A DNA stretch of 9,515 nucleotides from assembly GCA_029243845.1 (NCBI GenBank), contig JAQWRF010000303.1, positions 1 to 9,515 on the forward strand, written 5' to 3'. Of this stretch, positions 1 to 7,149 are shown in pieces. Origin of the DNA: Planctomycetota bacterium (GTDB lineage Bacteria; Planctomycetota; UBA1135). A program made the position numbers and the translations under genes. The notes under the pieces are model-generated. The model ran no database searches. It had not been told where the DNA came from and was given only the letters and a program-made list of their open reading frames with translations. Numbering within the stretch: position 1 is the stretch's first letter; every line of letters begins with the position of its first letter.

Positions 1-1
1 C

Positions 2-1519
2 ATGTTAGCTACCCTACTTCTTGTTGCATGCGCTCAATCTCTAGATGAAATTGAGTCCACGCTTAAAGCAGCCACCGACAAAACGTCATACGAAAACGGG
101 GCGTACAGCGCTGCACGCTCACTAGCAGACATGCGCACTGACGATGCCGCAAAGTTACGCATCGAATTGTTCGACACCAAGCATGACACTTATCGCGGCG
201 TTTATTTGCGTGATTGGTTTTACAGTGGCTACCTAAAGTCGACGTCGCATAGTGAAGGTGATTTAATGTTAGCCGCAGCCGCTAATAAAAAAATTAGTAG
301 TTGGCATCGCGTTATTTTATTGCGTGGTATCGAGCGCAGCAAGGTAAAAGTATCGGGTAAGCTTTTGCTTAGCAAGAATTTCCTTAAAGATGCCGACGTC
401 TGCCGCGCTTGGCAACACTGCGCAGGGGTCTTGTTTAAAGAGTCGCGCATTGACTTTAGTAACTCGAAGACGGCTTCCAGTGGCAAACTAATAGAATTAT
501 TTGACAAGGCCGGAGCACCTTTCCACGGCTATGCCTACTTAGATTCTTTAACCGATAAGCAACAAGCGAATCTAGTTGATGCAGCACTAAAAGCTAAAGA
601 CAGTGGCGATCGCGCAATTGCTATTCGTATTTTGACGCAGCAAGCACCTGCCAATTTAAACTTGATTGCGATTGCGCAAAGTGCCTTCGACAGCAACGCC
701 GCTGGCCCGCGCACCGCAGTACTTGAGTCCGTAGTGGCTAACGAAATATTCATAGCGGCTCCGCTGCTGATTAAGTTTCTTAAAGACGAGGTTGCAGCAT
801 TCCCTGACTTACCCGGCCGCTTCGTTTCTGATATTGGCGACAGCTTAAGGGAGCTAACGGGCATCTCATTTGGCAACGACCCTGCTATGTGGGAGAAATG
901 GTGGAACGAAGCCGGCGCCGGGTGGCTAGCCGAAGCTAAAAAAGGCAGTGCAAAAGGCGACCAACAAGAGCGTCAACAAGACGAGACGGTTGCGCAATTT
1001 TTTGGTATCCCCATCGACAGCAGCAACGTTGCCATCTTAGTGGATGGCTCAGGGTCCATGTCTACTAGTCAACTAAACGGTGAAAGCTGTGCGGAGGCGG
1101 CAGCAACCGAGGTCGGGAAGTTTTTAGCGCAATTGCCAAAGAAGGCTTTGTTTACCGTAGCCACCATCGAACAGAAACCAGAATTCGGTTTCAAAAAGAT
1201 GGTAGTCAATTCGAAGACGAATCGCAAAAAGGCCTTAGATTTTTTGGCTAAACGGCCCTATCGCTCGACTTCGGCTTTGTATGACGCGCTCGAGCAAGTG
1301 GCGCTCGACTCAAGCATTGACACGGTGCTTATCGTTTCCGATGGTGGGTCGTCCGCAGGCAAGCATCAATACCCCGGGCATATTCTGGACGGATTCGAGC
1401 GCATGTATTTGCGCACTGGCCTGCGCATTCATTGTGTTCTAGTGACCGACAGTAATAAACATGAGGGCTTCCTGCGCGACCTAGCCGCCGTTTCCGGTGG
1501 TAGAATGGTAAAGCCCTGA
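2..1519 (+). CDS. Exported helical-repeat protein with C-terminal VWA (MIDAS) domain; 5' end possibly truncated by window edge
   Basis: The protein has 505 residues from the first ATG. A short hydrophobic stretch at the N-terminus (residues 1-11) ends in ACA before QS, which fits signal peptidase I. LVAC could also be read as a lipobox. The stretch lacks a positive n-region, so the true start may lie left of the window. Residues about 15-310 are mostly helical and HEAT-like, closing with LRELTG and a DP..W..WW element (W297, W300, W301) that I recall from planctomycete VWA proteins. Residues about 342-505 form a von Willebrand A domain. Its MIDAS residues are visible: D348, S350 and S352 in DGSGSM, T423 in the RSTSALYDAL segment, and D447 in VSDGG. 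Such domains bind a divalent metal and mediate protein contacts outside the cytoplasm. The partner is unknown. The next gene starts 24 nt downstream on the same strand, so co-transcription is likely. Confidence 0.85.
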   Translation: MLATLLLVACAQSLDEIESTLKAATDKTSYENGAYSAARSLADMRTDDAAKLRIELFDTKHDTYRGVYLRDWFYSGYLKSTSHSEGDLMLAAAANKKISSWHRVILLRGIERSKVKVSGKLLLSKNFLKDADVCRAWQHCAGVLFKESRIDFSNSKTASSGKLIELFDKAGAPFHGYAYLDSLTDKQQANLVDAALKAKDSGDRAIAIRILTQQAPANLNLIAIAQSAFDSNAAGPRTAVLESVVANEIFIAAPLLIKFLKDEVAAFPDLPGRFVSDIGDSLRELTGISFGNDPAMWEKWWNEAGAGWLAEAKKGSAKGDQQERQQDETVAQFFGIPIDSSNVAILVDGSGSMSTSQLNGESCAEAAATEVGKFLAQLPKKALFTVATIEQKPEFGFKKMVVNSKTNRKKALDFLAKRPYRSTSALYDALEQVALDSSIDTVLIVSDGGSSAGKHQYPGHILDGFERMYLRTGLRIHCVLVTDSNKHEGFLRDLAAVSGGRMVKP

Positions 1520-1543
1520 TTAATTTCAACTCGATCCCTCTAA

Positions 1544-3355
1544 ATGCGCGCAACTCTAATTCTTGCTCTACTAGCAGGTTGGTTTTCAATACCAGCCGCT
1601 TCAAACCTCGAAGTTTACTTCATCGACACTGGCCAATCTGATGCCACGTTATTGATATCTCCGAGTGGTCAAACCTTTTTGTTTGATGGTGGCAGCAACG
1701 GCGACGGCAACGGCGCCGTAGTGCCCCTGCTTAATTCGTTGGGCATCAGTCATTTAGATTACGTGGGTGCAAGCCACTATCACGCTGACCACGTCGGCGG
1801 GCTAGATGAAGTCTGGAACAGCGGCATCACTGCTACTATTTGCTTCGACCGCGGCAATAACAATCAGCCGACTACACAATCTTATACCGATTATAAAAGT
1901 CGTTACAGCTCAGTGCGACAAACGATTTCACCAGGGCAAGTGATCGACTTAGGTGGCGGCGTGACGCTTACTTGTATCGTTGTAGATGGCAAACTAAGCA
2001 ACGGCAATACTGTTAACCTCTCTGGTTCATCGCAACTCGAGAACTCATCAAGTGTTGGCTACCGTATCGACTACGGAGACTTTCAAATGTGGATGGGCGG
2101 AGACTTAACTGGTGGCGGCAACGGCACTACTAATGTTGAATCCAGCGTGGCGCCATTAGTCGGCGACGTAGATGTTTACCAAGCCAACCATCATGGTTCA
2201 CGGACGTCGTCCAACTCTACTTGGATTAGCCATTTGAAGCCTGAGTTCACTGTTATCCCCTGCGGCTCTAATAACCCGTATGGCTACCCTAAACAAGAAG
2301 TCATCGACAGGATTAATACTGCGACAAGTATGACTCCGGTTTGGTGCCCTACCGATGGCACCGGCGCCGACGGTTACGTCGATGCAGAAGGCACGATTCG
2401 CTTAACGACCGACGGCAACACTTACACGGTGCGCGCCGAAGACGACACTAGCTTCACTGCTTATGTCGACGAATATTCTTCCGCGGCGCCAAGCGCTGGT
2501 GACGTAGTGGTTGCAGAGTTCATGCACAACCCTGGACAAGCTTCTGACATACTCGGTGAATGGGTAGAGATCGTTGGTGTAGGCAACGACGTCAATATCG
2601 ACAACCTTGAAATGCGCGACGCTGCTGCCGACAACGTCAAGTTTGGCACTGCGGTGCAACTACAACCCGGAACCGAATTAGTCATAGCTGCCGACGGCTT
2701 GCCATCACGCAACGGCGGATTACGTCCACAATTTGTTTGGCCAGCTGGTCAATTTGCTTTAAGCAGTGCAGATACAGTCTGGCTTGAATATGGTTCGACT
2801 GAAATCGACCGTGTTGATTACACTAGCTCTTGGGGTGGCAACGGTATTTCATCTGAGCGCGAAGACTGCATGGCGCCTGGGTCTCTGTCGAACTTCAGTA
2901 ATGCGACCACTAGCTACGGCAATGGCGATAAAGGTACTCCTGGCACCGACAACGCGGCCGATACTACTGACTGGAGTGGTGGCGGTGGGACAGATTTGTC
3001 CGTTCAGCTACTCACTCCGCCTGTGCGTGGTCAAGCCTTTGGAATGAATTGGCTAATGCCAAATGAATACGGCGCGCGCTATCAAGGCTTCATCACTCTT
3101 GGCACTAGCCCGGGGCACTACATTAATGGCACGCATATTCCCGCAAACCAAGACATCGCTTATAGCCGTACTTTCTTAATGAACGGTTTCTTTGGGGCAG
3201 TACCAAGCAGCGAAGTTAAAAATGTAAACGTGCTTGTGCCTAACAAAAATTCTTTACGGAACCGGGTGATATACGTTACGTTTTACACCTTCGACGTCGT
3301 TGGCTCAGTGCAAGTTCGCAAAGTTAGCGTGCCGCTACCGATGATCATCAGCTAG
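1544..3355 (+). CDS. Secreted ComEC-like metallo-beta-lactamase-fold protein with lamin-tail domain and C-terminal beta domain
   Basis: The protein has 603 residues. A signal peptide covers residues 1-20 (MR, hydrophobic core, AAS before N21). Residues about 22-298 are an MBL-fold domain of the ComEC/Rec2 C-terminal type. It has HYHADH at 78-83, GGD at 185-187, NHHGSRTSS at 215-223, and NNPYGYP at 243-249, where the family usually has YGHP. This family hydrolyses phosphodiester or related bonds; the ComEC version is linked to DNA uptake, but no membrane channel is present here. Residues about 317-470 resemble a lamin-tail domain: VVVAEFMHNP, GEWVEI, and a closing YGNGDKGTPGTDN. A Gly-rich linker (479-483) leads to a beta-rich domain (about 485-603) resembling the C-terminus of the FG-GAP protein at 7150. 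The start was chosen for its signal peptide. There is no Shine-Dalgarno sequence, only a TCCCTC tract just upstream. The 3' end overlaps lipB by 21 bp, tail to tail. A role in extracellular nucleic acid or phosphoester hydrolysis is inference. Confidence 0.88.
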   Translation: MRATLILALLAGWFSIPAASNLEVYFIDTGQSDATLLISPSGQTFLFDGGSNGDGNGAVVPLLNSLGISHLDYVGASHYHADHVGGLDEVWNSGITATICFDRGNNNQPTTQSYTDYKSRYSSVRQTISPGQVIDLGGGVTLTCIVVDGKLSNGNTVNLSGSSQLENSSSVGYRIDYGDFQMWMGGDLTGGGNGTTNVESSVAPLVGDVDVYQANHHGSRTSSNSTWISHLKPEFTVIPCGSNNPYGYPKQEVIDRINTATSMTPVWCPTDGTGADGYVDAEGTIRLTTDGNTYTVRAEDDTSFTAYVDEYSSAAPSAGDVVVAEFMHNPGQASDILGEWVEIVGVGNDVNIDNLEMRDAAADNVKFGTAVQLQPGTELVIAADGLPSRNGGLRPQFVWPAGQFALSSADTVWLEYGSTEIDRVDYTSSWGGNGISSEREDCMAPGSLSNFSNATTSYGNGDKGTPGTDNAADTTDWSGGGGTDLSVQLLTPPVRGQAFGMNWLMPNEYGARYQGFITLGTSPGHYINGTHIPANQDIAYSRTFLMNGFFGAVPSSEVKNVNVLVPNKNSLRNRVIYVTFYTFDVVGSVQVRKVSVPLPMIIS

Positions 3356-3973
3356 CAACTGTTGCAGGTGACGGGCCACCGAGTTTTTCACCTGCGCAAT
3401 ATCGACAGCGGAGCCTAGTTGCTGCTGCATACTAGTCATCACGTCGGGCTCAAGTCCGCACGGATCAAAGCGACTAAACCATCTTAGATCGGTATTCACA
3501 TTTAGCGCAACGCCATGATAAGTAACCCATTTGCGCACTGCCACGCCGATACTCGCGACCTTGTGGTCGTTAACCCAGCAGCCGGTATTGCGTTGGTCGC
3601 GCATGCCTTCTAAGCCGAAATCACCTACAACCGCCATCATCGCTTCCTCTAAAGTATGCAGGTAAGCATGTAAATCGCAGGCCTTTTCTTTTAGCTGAAT
3701 CAGCGGGTAAATAACCAATTGCCCTGGCCCGTGATAGGTCACCTTACCGCCGCGCGTGATTTCATGAACCGGAATGCCTACCTGCTCGTATGCCTCGTTA
3801 GTGGCGCCGCGACCGACCGTAAGAACGGAATCGAATTCAGCAAGTAGCAGTTGGTCACCTTTTTCACCGGCGGCAATCGCGTCAACCAACTCGAGCATCA
3901 TCTCGGTAGTTTTGCCATAGTCCGTGCGCCCCAAGTCAACAATTTCAAGGCGCGGGCTATGGCTAAACTTCAT
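3335..3973 (-). CDS. lipB: Octanoyl-[acyl carrier protein]:protein N-octanoyltransferase (lipoate biosynthesis)
   Basis: LipB moves octanoyl from acyl carrier protein to the lipoyl-domain lysine of 2-oxoacid dehydrogenases and of glycine cleavage H protein. LipA then inserts sulfur. The enzyme is cytoplasmic. At 212 residues it is the usual family length. The hallmark RGGKVTYHGPGQ lies at 74-85, with LVIYPL directly after it. K138 in DHKVASIGVAVR matches the conserved lysine. YHGVALNVN is at 152-160. C172 in FDPCGLE is the acyl-thioester nucleophile. The start ATG sits 9 nt after the lpd stop, with no strong ribosome binding site in the spacer, so translational coupling to lpd is likely. The 3' end overlaps the oppositely oriented MBL/lamin-tail gene by 21 bp. 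LipA is not in this window. Confidence 0.97.
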   Translation of the reverse strand: MKFSHSPRLEIVDLGRTDYGKTTEMMLELVDAIAAGEKGDQLLLAEFDSVLTVGRGATNEAYEQVGIPVHEITRGGKVTYHGPGQLVIYPLIQLKEKACDLHAYLHTLEEAMMAVVGDFGLEGMRDQRNTGCWVNDHKVASIGVAVRKWVTYHGVALNVNTDLRWFSRFDPCGLEPDVMTSMQQQLGSAVDIAQVKNSVARHLQQLLADDHR

Positions 3974-3982
3974 TAGCCAGCT

Positions 3983-5392
3983 TTACTTTTTCGTGGTCAT
4001 CGCGTGCGGCGACATACCGTGCACATCTTCACATGCTTCCATGAATGCTTCTGAGAGCGTTGGGTGAGGATGAATAGTCAAAGCTATGTCTTCTGCAGTT
4101 AAACCCGTTTCAATCGCCAGCGAACCTTCGGTGATCATGTCGGTGACGTTTGGCCCAACCATGTGCACACCAATAATGGTGTCGTCTTTAGCGTCGGTAA
4201 TCACTTTCACGAAACCGTCGGTGGCGTGCATCGACATTGCGCGACCGTTAGCCGCAAAGTTAAAACGGCCCACTTTGTAATCAAGCCCTTTCTCTTTACA
4301 CTCGGCTTCTGTCATACCCGTTCCGGCGATTTCAGGATCGGTGAAGATAACCCACGGCACCACTTTATAGTCGTAAGCGATACCAGGTTGACGGCAAATT
4401 GCACCCGCAGCAGTTAAACCCTGGGCAGAACCTTTGTGTGCCAACATCGGCCCGGTTGTAATATCGCCAACGGCATAAACGTGCGGGGTTTTAGTCTGGC
4501 ATTGCGCATCAACGCTGATGAAACCGCGCTTATCGGTTTTTACCCCAACGGTTTCGAGGCCAATATTCGCCGTAACAGGGCGGCGTCCTACTGTAAGTAG
4601 AATGACATCGGCATCGAAGGTTTGCTCTTTACCATTGACGTCGACTAGAACTTCTACGCCATCGCCTTTTGTTTTGTAAGACTTCGCAGATGACTTTAAG
4701 TGTATTTTAATGCCGGCCTTCTTCGCTTTGCGTTGCACTACTTTTACCAAGTCAATATCCGTACCGGGCAGGAGTTGGTCCATGAATTCTACAATGGTCA
4801 CCTCAGTGCCAACCTGTGCGTAGAACATGCCGAGTTCCATTCCTATAACGCCGCCGCCAATGACCAAAAGTTTCTTGGGTAATGTTTTTGGAGCGAGAGC
4901 CTCGGTGCTTGACCAAACTTTATCTGAGAAATCAAAGCCCGGAATCGGTATGGGCTCGGAGCCACTCGCAATAATAATATCGGTGCATGAAACTTCGACC
5001 GTACCGTTGGTTGTTTCGGCGGTGACCTTGTTCGCAGAAACAATCGTGCCTTTGCCCGTTATCAATTCGATGTTACGGTTATTGAACAAGCCGCCGATGC
5101 CGCCGGTGAGACGCTTAACGATAGTGTCTTTCCAGGCAATCAGTTTACTAAGATCTAACTTCGGAGTTTCAACAGTGAAGCCCATGTCGGCCGCATTCTT
5201 GGTTGATTCCATGAAGTGCCCCGCCGAGATCAAAGCCTTGGACGGGATGCAACCTACGTTAAGGCAAGTGCCTCCGATGCTATCTTGCTCTATGCAAACT
5301 ACTTTCTTGCCAAGGTCGGCTAAGCGGATGGCGGCTACGTAGCCTGCGGGGCCAGAACCGAGAACAACTACATCTGTTTTAATTTGTGACAT
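3983..5392 (-). CDS. lpd: Dihydrolipoyl dehydrogenase (E3 component)
   Basis: This FAD-dependent disulfide oxidoreductase reoxidises dihydrolipoyl groups with NAD+. It serves pyruvate and 2-oxoglutarate dehydrogenases and the glycine cleavage system. At 469 residues it is full length. The N-terminal FAD motif is GSGPAG at 12-17. The redox pair C43/C48 sits in GGTCLNVGCIPSKAL. The NAD-binding motif GGGVIGMELG is at 179-188, and the second FAD motif (TPHVYAVGD) is at 302-310. The dimer-interface active-site pair is H443/E448 in HPHPTLSE. All catalytic residues are present. AAGGA 6 nt upstream of ATG fixes the start. It is the first gene of a two-gene operon with lipB. No E1 or E2 gene is adjacent, so this is a stand-alone E3 that could be shared among complexes. 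Confidence 0.98.
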   Translation of the reverse strand: MSQIKTDVVVLGSGPAGYVAAIRLADLGKKVVCIEQDSIGGTCLNVGCIPSKALISAGHFMESTKNAADMGFTVETPKLDLSKLIAWKDTIVKRLTGGIGGLFNNRNIELITGKGTIVSANKVTAETTNGTVEVSCTDIIIASGSEPIPIPGFDFSDKVWSSTEALAPKTLPKKLLVIGGGVIGMELGMFYAQVGTEVTIVEFMDQLLPGTDIDLVKVVQRKAKKAGIKIHLKSSAKSYKTKGDGVEVLVDVNGKEQTFDADVILLTVGRRPVTANIGLETVGVKTDKRGFISVDAQCQTKTPHVYAVGDITTGPMLAHKGSAQGLTAAGAICRQPGIAYDYKVVPWVIFTDPEIAGTGMTEAECKEKGLDYKVGRFNFAANGRAMSMHATDGFVKVITDAKDDTIIGVHMVGPNVTDMITEGSLAIETGLTAEDIALTIHPHPTLSEAFMEACEDVHGMSPHAMTTKK

Positions 5393-5398
5393 GTCTAT

Positions 5399-5424
5399 TC
5401 CTTAAAGAATGGGCGCAAATTATA
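5399..5424 (-). promoter_or_regulatory. Putative lpd-lipB promoter -10 box and ribosome binding site
   Basis: Reading the minus strand, TATAAT (5424-5419) is a perfect sigma70-type -10 hexamer. AAGGA (5403-5399) lies 6 nt before the lpd ATG. Transcription would begin near 5412, leaving a leader of about 20 nt. No convincing TTGACA-like -35 is found at 16-18 bp spacing. On the plus strand the overlapping TATAAC (5421-5426) could serve the divergent gene at 5461, but that is weaker. The whole divergent spacer is only 68 bp, so any regulator here would affect both directions. Confidence 0.45.
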
Positions 5425-5460
5425 ACGTGCCGATTGAGGTTTAAGGCGTCTCCCTTGTGT

Positions 5461-5892
5461 ATGAAAAAATCCACACACCTCATCCCTCTGCTAATAGGCG
5501 CTTTCTGCGCGCCTTTGGCTGCTGCGACCTTGTTGCAATCGCCTGGCTCGACACCGCCAGCGGGTAAATGCCCTGATATGGGGGTGCAAATGGTCGATGC
5601 CACCTTCACGCCCACGCAAATGGCGGCATGCGAATTTGGCTTTCTTCACTATGAAGGCTTTGGGCTTGATTTGACATGGGAAGATCCGGTCTGCCCGTTA
5701 TCCGTAATCTGGGAGCCCGCCTACTCATCTGTCGTTGCAAAACCTAATATGACTGTTAAGCATGTCGATAACTCACATGCCCGAATGTTCGAATTCGTGT
5801 GCGACAAAGACGAAGAAGTGTGTCGCCACTCCGCATCTCACGAACTACCTGGTTTTTACCCCTTCTATATTGAGTTGCCATGCGTTTATTAA
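5461..5892 (+). CDS. Small exported protein with six cysteines, unrecognised family
   Basis: The product is 143 residues from the ATG at 5461. The frame is open back to an ATG at 5386, but that start would bury the signal peptide and overlap the lpd start. The 5461 start gives a clean signal sequence instead: MKKSTH, a hydrophobic core, then AAA near residues 20-22. The mature part carries exactly six cysteines (37, 57, 78, 114, 121, 141). This suits three disulfides in an exported compact domain, though pairing cannot be read from sequence. Aromatic and proline content is high near the C-terminus. I recognise no family. Its last codons overlap the start of the next gene by 13 nt, so the two are probably translated together. 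TCTCCC lies a few bases before the start and no Shine-Dalgarno sequence is seen. Confidence 0.7.
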   Translation: MKKSTHLIPLLIGAFCAPLAAATLLQSPGSTPPAGKCPDMGVQMVDATFTPTQMAACEFGFLHYEGFGLDLTWEDPVCPLSVIWEPAYSSVVAKPNMTVKHVDNSHARMFEFVCDKDEEVCRHSASHELPGFYPFYIELPCVY

Positions 5893-7043
5893 TCATAATC
5901 CCTGCTCTAGGGTGTGTCTTTGCAATGTGTCTATTTAAAAAGCCGCCTTCGGCCGAAAATATAATCGCACCAAATGCCTCTACGCAACAAAATATTGTCC
6001 ACAGGATCAACGCGATAAGGGTACCCATTACTCGCGAGGCGGTTGTAAGCTCCCTCAAGAACGATGGGCTTATGGTGTTTTTACAGCAACTTCAAGGCGC
6101 GAAGGCCGGTATGGACACGGCCGCCCTCAAGTCACAATGCCGTGCATACTTAGTTGGCTTCAAGCAACTGCCGCACCCGGCACATAGCTGGAGCGCCTTC
6201 TTGCATGACTTGTTTGCATCCTGTATTGACAACGAATTTGCTGCCGAAATTGTAGCGATGGCACTGTTGGGGCAGAACGTACTTGATGAAGAAGACTTGC
6301 CAATGGTTCTTGACGTTAGACCCATAAATATCGACAACGCTGCAACCCATCGCTGCCGCTGGCAGGCGATGTTGTTTATTCATGCCTTAAGTATTGTTTT
6401 TCCTACCGCTGTAGTGAATGGCCATAGTGAATTAGTGTTGCCGTTCTTAGATGATTCGTCATCTCAGGTGAGGTATACAGCCTTTACCGCCCTATATCCC
6501 AACCAATCCGCCAGCAAATTCTTAGCATTTTCAGATTTCTATGGCAATTTGGCCCATTCTGAACAAAAGCTGCTCGCTGAGAAAATTGCCGAAAACTACC
6601 CGGCACATGAAGCAGCACAGATACTTAAAACTCTTGTAAATCAGCATAAAGTACAGATCTTAGGGGCTTTTTGCAAGATTGCTCAACGCGACCATTCGGC
6701 GATTGAATTGCTGCTTTACGCTGAATTTGACATCTTTACAAGTGAGCAGCATAGTGCTGTGAACGAGGCTCTAGCTTCAGGGTCGCGTACTACTACGATG
6801 CTTGAGCTAAGCAATGAGGGTACATTGCGGCAGCAGCTACTTAACGCTTACTTTGTCTCTGGTGCCGGGGAAAACGCCCAAGTGCTTAATTTGTCAGTAG
6901 TTGAGTGGATTGCCCGCCTCGACAACAACCCCTTAATAAAGCAGCAAGCAATTGATTTCCTACTTTCTATTAGCCAAGAGGAAGGCGAAGCAATAGCAAA
7001 CTCAATAATGGGCGAGAAAGATTTCATTATTAAAAATTTCTAA
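5880..7043 (+). CDS. Membrane-anchored or exported helical (HEAT-like) protein, unknown function
   Basis: The protein has 387 residues. The N-terminus is a hydrophobic segment at about 3-19, flanked by R2 and by K20-K21. It could be a signal anchor or an uncleaved signal peptide, and no clear cleavage site is visible. The rest is predominantly alpha-helical. One stretch at about 184-206 (VLPFLDDSSSQVRYTAFTAL) has the helix-turn-helix look of a HEAT repeat, with the characteristic D, V-R and A-L positions. Further repeats are too diverged to count by eye. No catalytic motif was recognised. The start ATG lies inside the end of the six-cysteine protein gene (13-nt overlap, different frame), which argues for coupled translation and perhaps a shared role at the envelope. 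Confidence 0.75.
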   Translation: MRLLIIIPALGCVFAMCLFKKPPSAENIIAPNASTQQNIVHRINAIRVPITREAVVSSLKNDGLMVFLQQLQGAKAGMDTAALKSQCRAYLVGFKQLPHPAHSWSAFLHDLFASCIDNEFAAEIVAMALLGQNVLDEEDLPMVLDVRPINIDNAATHRCRWQAMLFIHALSIVFPTAVVNGHSELVLPFLDDSSSQVRYTAFTALYPNQSASKFLAFSDFYGNLAHSEQKLLAEKIAENYPAHEAAQILKTLVNQHKVQILGAFCKIAQRDHSAIELLLYAEFDIFTSEQHSAVNEALASGSRTTTMLELSNEGTLRQQLLNAYFVSGAGENAQVLNLSVVEWIARLDNNPLIKQQAIDFLLSISQEEGEAIANSIMGEKDFIIKNF

Positions 7044-7149
7044 TGTTTATCGCGATATTCCTCGCTAGAATCAACGAATTATACTAAGATTCAAATAACG
7101 AAAAGAGTTTCTGCATCCCCTGCAATATCGCTTTATTCGGCAATCTCCT
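7044..7149. other. 106-bp intergenic spacer with possible promoter elements
   Basis: No gene is seen here. TATACT at 7080-7085 is a fair -10 candidate for the FG-GAP protein gene, but no good -35 precedes it. TATCGC-NNN-ATTC occurs twice in direct orientation (7048-7060 and 7126-7138). GCGATATT (7052-7059) is also the reverse complement of AATATCGC (7124-7131). These could be regulator half-sites or chance. There is no terminator hairpin after the 5880-7043 gene that I can support. Confidence 0.25.

Noticed and set aside
4827..5342. 171-codon open frame on the plus strand opposite lpd
   Set aside because: It is antisense to a fully conserved lpd; its composition is that of a mirrored coding sequence and it has no recognisable domain.
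5386..5460. Longer start for the six-cysteine protein (ATG at 5386)
   Set aside because: It would place about 25 residues before a textbook signal peptide and overlap the lpd start and its ribosome binding site and promoter; the ATG at 5461 is far more likely.
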